In this document: positions 33,794-43,998 of the stretch, piece after piece
How positions within the stretch are numbered: the stretch's first letter is position 1
How the letters are laid out: each line of letters starts with the position of its first letter
From: Gigaspora margarita
Lineage: Eukaryota; Glomeromycota; Glomeromycetes; Diversisporales; Gigasporaceae
DNA: 64,000 nucleotides
NCBI GenBank assembly: GCA_009809945.1
Contig: WTPW01000026.1
Coordinates: 903,492 to 967,491, forward strand
Direction of reading: 5' to 3'
The notes under the pieces: model-generated
The model's input: the letters and a program-made list of their open reading frames with translations, nothing else
The model's database searches: none
Told to the model about the DNA's origin: nothing
Program-made: the position numbers and the translations under genes

Positions 33794-35275
33794 TTAACAA
33801 CTAATAGCAATGCCTTCACATGGTACAAATGTAACATATTCTTCCACATCATTTTTAATATTATCATCCAAATATATGGATACACCCACATAATTCAAAG
33901 TTTTTTTTCGTATGCAAAATTCGATCAACGCTTTAGCCCCTTTCTCAAGACGATCAATTAGGAGATATTTTAAAGGTGCATAGCAATTATTGAGCAAAAT
34001 ATCAATATATGAACTTAAACAAGAATACCTCAAGTCAAGATACTGCAATGTTAATGGTAATAGTTTTGCAAACTGCATAACTAGTATTTTTGGTTCATCC
34101 TCTAGTATTTCATAAAAATCCCATAAAGTAAGAAATTGAAGTATTTGTAAATTACCAATAAGCCCAAGGAATTGTGTGGATAATTCAATATTTGCAAGGT
34201 TGAGGTATGTAATATTCGGACAGAAGGACTTAAGTGTTTCAAATAATACAGATTGTTCCCGAGTTGGTGCATTAAATGATACAAGCCTTAGTCGCTGTAA
34301 TAACGTACCAGACTTTTTTAAAATTGGTACTATACTCGATGCATAGATCGGGTAATCAGTAATTTCTAAAGTGTTGAGGCTTGCCTCTAATATATCTAAA
34401 TTATCACAATTATGGATACGAAGAATTCCTAAATTTTTACAATTCATTAACACTTTGAACTCTGTGTCACAAGTACAATTCGTTATTATGACTTCGTATA
34501 ATGACTTATTTTGACTCTCTAAAGATGAAATAATACCGTGGAACTCTGTAACATAGTCATCTAAACCGATTAAGCTAAATTGTCTAAGTTGTTCTTGTGA
34601 TTTAATAATACGTTCAACTGCATGAAATATTCGTAGGTTATAAATAGAATAAAGTTTAAGTTCCAAACCATTAATTTTCGTAATGTTGTCTTCAAAGATT
34701 TTAAATGATTCAATGACGCTTTCAGTGTCGATGCCTGATATTCTAGACAATGATAAATCTTGAAGTCGTGAGAAAAATTGTTCATTTCGTACTAATGTGT
34801 AGAAGATCTCTGAATTGATTTCTTGATAAAAATATAAATCTAATTTGTGCAAAGTGGCCCCACTCTCAACAAATAATTTAAACAATAAATTAGTTATGCG
34901 ATCAATTGGTTTGTGTGGTTTTGAACTAGCAAGTTGGAAATCTATCCATTTTCTAACCATCGTTTCTAGACTGCTTAAATCCAAAACTTTCAGAAATTTT
35001 GCATAATTAAATAATGTTTTTGGAAATTTTACATTTATTCCACATTCATTCAAAACTAACTTTTCATTTTCATCAAGAGATGAAAAATATTGAGAAATAA
35101 ATAATGGATTTTGACAAAAAGAAAAAGGATCTTGCCAAAGAAAAGGAATTGATATTTTACACCAATGTCGGCTCACAAGTGCACACGAGTATAAAGAATA
35201 AAATTCATTATTTAAATTATTAAGGACAAGTTCCATTAGTTCTGGCATATCGCCTATAAACATTTTTGATGCCAT
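33794..35275 (-). CDS. F-box/leucine-rich-repeat protein, copy 5 (493 aa)
   Basis: This is an intact single-exon frame beginning MASKMFIGDMPELMEL. The F-box is at residues ~10-52 (VSRHWCKIS, IPFLWQDPF; an N-to-D change in the usual WQNPF). Leucine-rich units follow (NCKNLGILRIHNC, CPNITYLNLANIEL, LQYLDLRYSCLSSYIDILL). The middle matches copy 2 (WIDFQLASSK, LYFYQEINSEIF). A small deletion of the DDE triplet before KGAKALIEF distinguishes it. It is the partner of copy 2 in a duplicated two-gene block. Role as for the family: likely SCF adaptor. Confidence 0.85.
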   Translation of the reverse strand: MASKMFIGDMPELMELVLNNLNNEFYSLYSCALVSRHWCKISIPFLWQDPFSFCQNPLFISQYFSSLDENEKLVLNECGINVKFPKTLFNYAKFLKVLDLSSLETMVRKWIDFQLASSKPHKPIDRITNLLFKLFVESGATLHKLDLYFYQEINSEIFYTLVRNEQFFSRLQDLSLSRISGIDTESVIESFKIFEDNITKINGLELKLYSIYNLRIFHAVERIIKSQEQLRQFSLIGLDDYVTEFHGIISSLESQNKSLYEVIITNCTCDTEFKVLMNCKNLGILRIHNCDNLDILEASLNTLEITDYPIYASSIVPILKKSGTLLQRLRLVSFNAPTREQSVLFETLKSFCPNITYLNLANIELSTQFLGLIGNLQILQFLTLWDFYEILEDEPKILVMQFAKLLPLTLQYLDLRYSCLSSYIDILLNNCYAPLKYLLIDRLEKGAKALIEFCIRKKTLNYVGVSIYLDDNIKNDVEEYVTFVPCEGIAISC

Positions 35276-35560
35276 TAATTACTTGTGATGTACGTATAGA
35301 CAAGAAAGGGTTAAATTCGGTACAATCGTATATGTGCTATATATGCCTTGTAGTAAATAGTATTCGTCTGTGTAACATTGATACGTGTACAACATATTGT
35401 GACCCCGGAAGCACGTGGAGGGATCTATGTGGCGTAACGTTGATTTGGTGGTTATTATCAGTCCGAAATTATCTTTACCGTTAATAAAAACTATAAAAGT
35501 GATACATTAGGATAGCTGCGCGACGTTGTCATACTAAAACCAGGAATGCATAAGAGTAGA
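35276..35560 (-). promoter_or_regulatory. Conserved upstream region of F-box copy 5
   Basis: CACGTG at 35412-35417 is about 137 bp before the ATG. The surrounding ggaagcacgtggagggatc and gtggcgtaacg blocks match the other copies. Confidence 0.5.
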
Positions 35561-35678
35561 TCTTAAATTTTCAGAAATAGAGCTTATTTACATTTAATAT
35601 TATGATAAATTAATTTTCAAAGAGTTAAAACTTCATTTTCTTATGGAATTAAATTATATTGTTGCCTAGTTTCATATA

Positions 35679-36306
35679 TGGGACTGCTTTCAATAGACTT
35701 TTCGAAAAAGATCAATGCTTTAACTTTCACCGCCCATATCTCGATTAGGGATGGGCACGGTCACAAACGGTCACAATTTTCATAGCCGATTTGCTAAATA
35801 CTGAGATGATTTTTTACTTTTGAGCTCTTAATGAAAGTTGTTCAGAATTAAATTCTGGTCATCCCATCTTATAAGTGGAAAGAACGATACCTTCTCTGGA
35901 ACTCGGAATTTCAAAATTTGTAACGTCATGACCGGTCATGACGTTACAAATTTTGAAATTCCGAGTTCCAGAGAAGGTATCGTTCTTTCCACTTATAAGA
36001 TGGGATGACCAGAATTTAATTCTGAACAACTTTCATTAAGAGCTCAAAAGTAAAAAATCATCTCAGTATTTAGCAAATCGGCTATGAAAATTGTGACCGT
36101 TTGTGACCGTGCCCATCCCTAATCTCGATGAATTTCGAAGTTATTTTCATATTTTAATAGTCAAAAGAAAGCTTAGATCTTGAGCTTTCTTATGACTATT
36201 AAATTATAAGAATTGCTTCAAAACTCAACAGGATATGAGAGATGAAAATTAGGATATTATTTTTGTTGAAATGTCAATCTGCTTGATTTCTATTGACGGC
36301 AGCCCA
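35679..36306. mobile_element. TA-flanked MITE (same locus as 12617) split by a palindromic hAT insertion
   Basis: The outer ends TGGGACTGCTTTCAATAG and the inverse of TGGGCTGCCGTCAATAG match the MITE upstream of copy 2. Here it is interrupted after catatctcg by the 376-bp element at 35746-36121. This gives a three-step order: MITE insertion, block duplication, then hAT insertion. Confidence 0.75.
35746..36121. mobile_element. Perfect 376-bp palindromic hAT-type MITE
   Basis: Starts TAGGGATGGGCACGG and is an exact inverted repeat of 188 bp on each side, centred on accggt (35931-35936); I found no mismatch by eye. Flanked by the 8-bp duplication atctcgat (35738-35745 and 36122-36129). The empty site is seen at about 12667-12674. 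A TAGGGATGGG-like start recurs at 62467. Perfect arms imply a recent insertion. Confidence 0.9.
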
Positions 36307-38063
36307 TATTATTATTTTTTTTTCACTATCGATTATTTCCTTTCTTATTACCAATTATAATTGTTCATAACATCGTTATATCATATATGGCCATCTCTTT
36401 ATACCCAACTTCAGTTTATTTTTAAAGTGTTCTATTGACAAGAGGACGATTTAGATTACTCTTAACATGCAGTACTCAGGTGTGGGACAAGGTAAATAAG
36501 TTGAAAAAAATAAAAATACGGTTAAGCAATTACGCAAATTATTTACAGTATTTAAATTCTATAAATTCACATATAATCTGACAACAAAACAGAACGAAAA
36601 ATTTATTCATTAAGTATGCCTATTGTTACATAAAAAAATAACGTGAATTTTGAATTTTAAAAAAAAAACAATTGTCATACACTAAATTATTGTGTTTATA
36701 TTAATTTAATTTAAAATAAAATCATAAATAGTAATTATTTACAAATTTGGATGGCTTATTTAAATTCTTAGAATAATAAATGATTTTATGCTTACGTGTT
36801 AATTATAAACTCGTGTAATTTATTTCGAATACTTTTATTAATAAAGTTCCTCATGCTCATACATCAAATTATTCAAATAAAGGAAATTAAATGGTAAATA
36901 TTATGAATATTTGCAATATAAGTATAATAAAATAAATAGCAAGTATTAATGAGCTTAAACAATTATTTAAATATTTATGTTAAAAGCTTTTTTTATTTTT
37001 ATCATCCTAATTTAAATCATGTTAATTAATAGAATTACTATTTTCAACTAATTTTAAATAGTTTAATGTTATCTATGTAAAAAATAATTTGAATAATAAA
37101 TATATACAAAAACCAGTCTTCCAGATCACTATATTCTATGCTATGAAAACCAAAAACTTTTTTGTGTGGCTTTATAAAATTGTAATTTCATTATAAAACA
37201 AATAAAGTTATCTATATACTAAAAAACATTACAAAAGTAGTAAATATTTATAACATTTTAAAAAAGTTAAATTTTATCTTCACACTTTGACAAACTTTTT
37301 TTCGAAGCATAAATTTAAACCTTTATAAAACCAATACAAATTCTAACAATCTAAATTAGCAAGATGCTTTTATTCCTTTACAATAATATTCGTAAACCCA
37401 TAATGGAATGAAAAAACATTACAAAAAATAGTAAATATTTATAATTTTTTAAAAAATATAAATTTTATCTTCAAATTTTGACAAACTTTTTTCAAAACTT
37501 AAATTTAAACATTTATAATATTAATACAAATTAAAAAAATTTAAATTAGTAAAATGCTTTTATTTCTTAACATTAATATTCGTAAAACCATAATAGAATG
37601 AAATTTATTATTATAACTTTATTTCAATCTAAATAAATCAGGTCTTTTTGAATACAACCAAGAGGACCAGACTTTAAAGCGGTCTAAATTTAAAAACGAT
37701 AAGGAATTCCATTATGTGAGACTGATATATAAATATTTTGGCCAGTGTTAAAGATTGCATTTTGGTGAGGTATTTCATATCGAGGGTTGCATTTATAGAG
37801 ATCTGATCTATGATATATCACTAAATTGTGAAAAGGAGAAACTTTTTACATTAATTAAAATTGGGTTTCAAATGTTAACCATCAATTTTAACAAATAAAT
37901 GCTGAAGGATCTTAACATAACTAAATTTTTTGATTCACTATTTTATTATATGCGCATTAAAAAATATCACAACTTCAAAAATTAATAAATGATGCTTACT
38001 TGTTTAAAGATTGCTTATAAATTTGTCTATAAGTTAATCATAAAAGATATTTATATGTAGAAA
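36307..38063. other. Flank between F-box copies 5 and 6
   Basis: Collinear with 12859-14570, including the shortened junction caattgtcatacac near 36670 and the ~190-bp tandem duplication (about 37205-37600). No gene. Confidence 0.6.
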
Positions 38064-39935
38064 TTAGCAGTTAATAACAATGCGTTCACATGGTATCAAT
38101 GTAACGTATTCTTCCATATCTTTTTTAATATTATCATCCAAACTCAACCATTTTACTACACCCACATAATTCAAAGTTTTTCTTCGTATGCAAAATTTGA
38201 TCAACGCTTTAGTTCCTTTCTCGTCATCAATGTGATCAATTAGTAGATATTTTAAAGGTGCATAACAATTACTGAATAAAATATCAATATATGAACTTAA
38301 ACAAGACCTCCTTAAGTCAAGATACTGCAATGTTAACGGTAATAGTTTTGCAAACAGCATAATTTGTATTTTTGGTTTATCCTCTAGTATTTCATTAATA
38401 TCCCATAAAGTAAGAAATTGAAGTTTTGGTAAATTACCAATAAGCTCAAGAAATTGTGTGGAAAATTCAACATCTGTTAGGTTGAGATATGTAATATTTG
38501 GACAGAAGGACTTAAGTGTTTCTAGTAATAACGATTTTCCCGAGTTGGCTCATCTAATGATACAAGTTTTAGTCGTTGTAATAACGTACCAGATTTTTTT
38601 AAAATTTGTACTATACTCGATACATAGATCGGATAACAAGTAATTTTTAATGTATTGAGGCTTGCCTCTAATATATTTAAATTACCACAATCATGGATAC
38701 GAAGAATTTTTAAATTTTTACAATTCATTAACACCTTGAACTCTGTGTTGCATGTACAACCCTCTATTATAACTTCGTGTAATGACTTATTTTGACTTTC
38801 TAAAGATGAAATAATGCTGCGGAACTCTGTAAGATATTGTTTACCGATTAAACTAAACTGTCTAAGTTGTTCTTGTGATTTAATAATATGTTTAAGCGTA
38901 TGAAATGTTCGTAGTTCATGATCAGAATAAAGTTCAAGTTTCAAAGCATTGATTTTTGTAGTGCTTTTTGCCAAGATACCTAATAAGGCAGATGCAGTGA
39001 CGCTTTCCATGTTAAAGTCTGATATTGCACCCAATGATAAATCTTGAAGTCGTGAGAAAAATTGTTCATTTCGTCCTAATGAGTAGAAGTTCTCTGGATT
39101 GATTTCGTAATCCGAAAAATATAATTCTAATTTGTGCAAAGTGGCCCCATCTCAACAAATAATTTAAATAATAAATTAGTTATGCGATATATTGGCGATG
39201 CGTTAGGTTTTGAATCAGCAAGTTGGAAATTTATCCATTTTCTAACATCACTCTCTAGAATGAATAAATTAAAAACCTTAAGAAATTTTGCATAATTAAA
39301 CAATTTTTTTGGAAATTTTACATTGAGTTTTACTAAAACGCACCTATGGTGTTTTACACCATGTTACACAAACTATTAGAATAGCCAATCAAAATTTAAG
39401 ATCAGGTGTAACATAAAATTTCGTTTTTTTTTGTTTATTTTTTTAAAAAAACGTTCATATCTCAAAATTTTGCTTATGAACCCACCTTTGGGGCTCTAAT
39501 AAAAAAAACTCCTTGCTAAATTTTGTATATACTAATGCCGATAAAATCCCAGACCTCACCCAAACCCTAAAGTATTTAAAAGTTATTTTTTGTTTTATAA
39601 AAATTTATTTTTTGTTTTTGTTACACGGATTTGTAAATCTAATTTACCTGTGGTGGTAAAACACCATAAGTACGTTTTATAATAATTGTTTACATTTATT
39701 CCACATTCATTCAAAACTAACTTTTCATTTTCGTCAAGAGATGAAAAATATTGAGAAATGAATAATGGATTTTGACAAAAAGAAAAGGATTTTGCCAAAG
39801 AAAAGGAATTGACATTTTACACCAATGTCGGCTCACAAGTGCACACGAGTATAAAGAATAAAATTCATTATTTAAGTTAATAAGAATAATTTCCATTAAT
39901 TCGGGCATATCGCCCATAAACATTTTTGATGCCAT
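38064..39935 (-). pseudogene. F-box/leucine-rich-repeat pseudogene, copy 6
   Basis: The start is at 39935 with an intact F-box segment. Compared with copy 3, its closest relative, there are three single-base losses: near 39783 (A run after the F-box), near 39150 (cccca-ctctc) and near 38535 (T run at the EPTREK site). A 364-bp MITE is inserted at 39325-39688. The C-terminal part to 38064 is otherwise readable (LLPLTLQYLDLRRSC). Because all indels sit in homopolymers or short repeats, sequencing error is a possible alternative for those, but not for the insertion. Its upstream region is cut by an LTR at 39963. Confidence 0.85.
39325..39688. mobile_element. MITE inserted in F-box copy 6, 364 bp
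   Basis: It is flanked by an exact 8-bp repeat tttacatt (39317-39324 and 39689-39696), present once in open copies. The ends are imperfect inverted repeats around TAAAACGYACYTATGGTG. The extreme ~10 bp do not match well. It includes an aaaccctaaag tract. The 8-bp duplication points to a hAT mobiliser. Confidence 0.7.
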
Positions 39936-39962
39936 GAATTACTTGTTCTGTATTAAGCACAT

Positions 39963-40788
39963 TGTGAGGGTGAAAATCGTACCCTCTGTGTAAATATATC
40001 AACTATGCACTACTAACACTACTAAAACTACTCTAACTCAACCTTAATTATGGGAATAAGGCTTCGATCAAGGTGTGGATTGACTTGGTTCGAGTAACTA
40101 GGACTGAAATAGAACTCTTGATTATGTCATGAGACTCTAATACGAGGTCATGGGATTTTGGAATCTAATATTATTTCACTTATCAAGAGGTTATCGTTTA
40201 ATAATAATACAATTTATTTATTATCTATCAGGGGGATTTCATACAATAACACTTCTACTCTAATTTCGAAGGTTATTAATAAGATATCGAACTCTAAAGC
40301 TTTGAACTCTAATGAGTTCTTGCTTTTGAACTATGGAACTAACAAACTATAGAACTTATAAAATTAACTAACTATCGAAAACTATGAAATACTGCTCTTT
40401 TGTGAAGACAAAAGGCATTGTATTTATACTTTTTACATTACTGCATCTTCTATCTAATGTTACTAAGTACTCAAGTACTAACAAGTTTGTCTGATATATT
40501 TGATATGTCTGATATATCAGATATATCTGATAGATTTGATATATTTGATATATCTGATATTTTTGATATCTTTGATATTCTTGATATCTTTGATATTCTT
40601 GATATCTTTGATATTCTTGATATCTTTGATATACAAGTCAAAGCAGGTTATGATCTAAACTATATAAGGGAGCTACAGTAAATTTCTTACTAAATATATA
40701 TATTTGACTTACAATAGACAACTTAAAGTGGCAATCGGGATAGAGTAATAGTATAACAAGAAAATTGGGATCACTCTACACTCTCACA
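39963..40788 (-). repeat. LTR, 826 bp
   Basis: This is the 3' LTR in element orientation. It contains a tandem 18-bp repeat (gatatctttgatattctt, about 40560-40635) grading into tctgatata units. It starts 28 bp upstream of the start codon of F-box copy 6 and so removes its promoter. Confidence 0.75.
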
Positions 40789-43700
40789 ATTCTCCCAACC
40801 TTACTTTTGAGTTCCACAAGAAATTAAAGGAACTAACTCTTCGATTTGTGCTAGGCCACTGACTACCTAGGCAGGATTTAATTTAATATCAGTTTTCAGA
40901 GTTTTATGTATCTTTCTTTAGTCTTCTTCTGTTCATCTTTTTTGATACCAATTCCATTTTGATAGCAATATCCACCCTTGTAGATAACTTTGTAGATACA
41001 CATCTGGCTCTTCTCATGAGCCTGCGATATAAGTGGAGATACACTATGATATTGACTTATCTGATATGCAATATGATGTATCCTTCCTTCTTGCTATCCT
41101 TCTTTTTTCTTTTATAATTGACTTACTGGTTTTACTTTCTTTCTTCCTAGATAAAGTTCTTCTATTTGATAATTATCTCTTTTGCATTAATGCGCCCACT
41201 CTCACACATAACTGTTATGACCAACTTTCTCTTTTCATCATGTTTATTAAATTCTTTTAATCCACAGGCTTCGCATTCTTCCTTCTTTATATGGAGTTTT
41301 CTTCATAAGGCTTCGATATGCCTTAATTTTATTAGACGTTTTCAAGTAAGTCTTCTTTCTATGGATAAGGCCCCATAACTCACCCTATTCCATCCTTGTG
41401 TTTATTACTGCAGGCACAGTTGTATTATAAAGTCTTCCTTCAATCCTTTTAAGTACTTCAGGTAAATAGGGCCCTTCTACTCGCCTAATTTTGTTCTAAT
41501 TAGCCTCTCTCTATTGTCAGGTCTGTTATGGGGGTTTTTTTAATGAATTGGCTTCAATAAGTTTCTTCTAATAATTCTCCAAAACAAAGGCTGAAAAAAT
41601 AAAATTGTCAAATAGAGAAATAGAGACATGGTATGTATATTTGGTCCAGCTTTTGGGTCTTGTGGATTCATTATTGGGATCTAAATAGGTTTCTTTTATT
41701 GTCTAGTGCAATATTATGCTTGAATAACAGCTTATTTATGTACTAATATCTTATTTAGTTAAAGTCAGCACTTAATTTTGTAATTATGTGATCAATATGG
41801 AAGGTTTCAAGTTTCAGGTTTCAAGGTTCACGTGATCGATTTAGAGATTTCAGATCAGAGTTGAGCGATAAGATTCTTAACAAAGTTTTGTGTTATCTCG
41901 GGGATTGAACAAACAAGTTTTGATTGTAGATCCAAAAAAAATCTAAATAGGATAATTGTGTATTGTCATTATAGCAAAGGGAAGAATCAAAGTTTTTTTT
42001 AAATTAATTTTTTTTTAGCTTTGAATTTCCTCTGGGATCAAATATATATTTTTGCATCCAATGTAGGATAAGTATTGGATCTACCAAATTGTTTCTTTTC
42101 AGGCTACTATAATATTTTTTGTTGAGTTTATATCATTTTGACAACAGGTTTTATAATCATATTGTTTATTAGAGTTGTTACTTTTAGCAATGTTCTGATA
42201 CCCTTGGTTCGATAGTTCCAGGTTAGCTTTAACAGATTTTTCAGTATTTAGTGTTTTTACAATATTTTAAATTTCTCTAATTTTTACTTCAGGCATTATA
42301 GGCTTTCTTAAGATCTTTCATGAATTTTCAACTCTATTCCAATACTGTTTTTCTGATTTTGTTTCAGTGACTGTCACTAATATTCACCACTTTTTGAACT
42401 ACAACAAGTTTTTGAACAGGTTTGTTAGCCTTGTCTGATTTTTTTGTTGCTTTTATTTCAGTTTTTACAATAGTTGTTGTGAGTATTTCTTGATTATTCA
42501 GGCCTAACCAATCTTCAGGAATTTTATCATTACAAGGATACCAAGTCTCATTATCATCTTTGACTAATATTTCTTGATCATCTCCATCTAGAGCTTTGTC
42601 ATTTACAAGTTCTTTCTTTTATCGAATCTGCCTAATTTCGTTCCATTCACACCTTCTGTATTAGCTGACTATTGATTATTTCTTGAGGTTTCTTTTTCAA
42701 TTTGATGTTATTCTTAAGGTCAAGTTCAATTATTTCATCATCACAATCTAACTTTGTGACTTCTTTAATGATCTTATAAGCTTTTTATCCTTCTGGTTGA
42801 TATTGATTTTATCCTTGGGTTCTTTCATTTTGTCCTTTTCTACTTCACAGCTAATATTTATATTTGTGATCTTGGATAGTTTGTTTCTTTCCCTCTGAGG
42901 TCCATTTCCAGCTGATGGTATCATATTCAGCAGCAAGTTCTTTAAAAGGTTGATCTAGGCTAGCATTTTCTTCTTTAAAGCCAAGCTTATTAATTTCAAG
43001 AGGCTCTTATAGAGTGAAATATGGGACAAGAACTTTGATCACTGGGCCTTTCTTATATTGGGCTTTGGGGAACAAACTCTTGCCATGGGTTACTAGAGTT
43101 CAGTTCTTCCTTTTTCTAGTCAGGGTTACATGGATACTGTTTTGTGTATTTCTTTCTTTGGCAACTTCAGGTTTGGTTCTATTTGTCACTCTTTTTCTTC
43201 CATTTGAATTATCTAAGCCCCTAAAATTTGCTATTTTCTTAGTATTATTATTACACCTTCGATTACCTTTCATATTTTGTTTATTCTTTTTATTTTTGAT
43301 TCTAGGTTCATGACGATGTCCAGGGTTAGTTATCCTATTAGTATTACCTTTAGCTATTTCTTCTATAGTGAAGTAGATGCCAGTAGTTTCTGTAACATAT
43401 TTTTTTATATTACAATTTTGTGAAAGTGCTTTTTCTTTTCTTCGGTAAGATCATTCAGGTATAAGAGGGCAAGTATATAACTGGCACTTCTTTATTGTTT
43501 TTATCACCTATATAATCTTCTAATATTTCAACTATTAGTTTCCAGGCCAGAGGGAGTTGCACATCATCAATGGAGTATTCTCCAAAAGCCTCATCTATTA
43601 TGCTTTGGGCTTTGACACTTTGTTCTTTACTTAATGTCTTAAATAGAGCAACACTTCTTTCTACTGGCCTTCTTACATAGGGACATATAAATATATCATG

Positions 43701-43998
43701 TCCTTTTGTTCCACAATGAGGACATAAAGCCTTTCTTTAAGTATCTCTTTGGCATAATTTGGCTTGGCTTGCAGAGAATGTTTGATTCTGGTAGTATGGT
43801 AGTAAGAATCCATTTTAAGTTGCATATTTCTCAGTTTTTAAACTTGTTGGTTGGTAAGTATCTCATGGTTTTGAAAATTCAAAAATAATAGGTTCAGGTG
43901 GTTTGAGAAGTCTGACCTCACAGTCCGGGTTACTGGTTTTGTGCAGATCTCTTCATACAGGTACTTTGCGAAGTTCTATTTCACAGTCACTACCAAAT
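40789..43998 (-). pseudogene. Decayed interior of the LTR retrotransposon
   Basis: No long frame survives on either strand. On the minus strand around 43500-43760 a short coding remnant reads CPHCGTKGHDIFICP, a CX2CX4HX4C zinc knuckle typical of Gag. It is followed by about 60 readable residues (RSVALFKTLSKEQ) before stops. The remainder (40800-43400) is too broken for me to identify reverse transcriptase or integrase. The plus-strand frame at 43014-43313 appears accidental. Confidence 0.55.

Noticed and set aside
40500-40635. Regularly spaced repeats considered as a CRISPR-like array
   Set aside because: Units are contiguous without unique spacers, and the genome is eukaryotic.
40418-40681. 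Repetitive DIFDISDIFDI frame
   Set aside because: Direct translation of the gatatctttgatattc repeat within the LTR.
43014-43313. 99-residue plus-strand frame in the LTR element
   Set aside because: The element is oriented on the minus strand and this frame has no recognisable retroelement motif.
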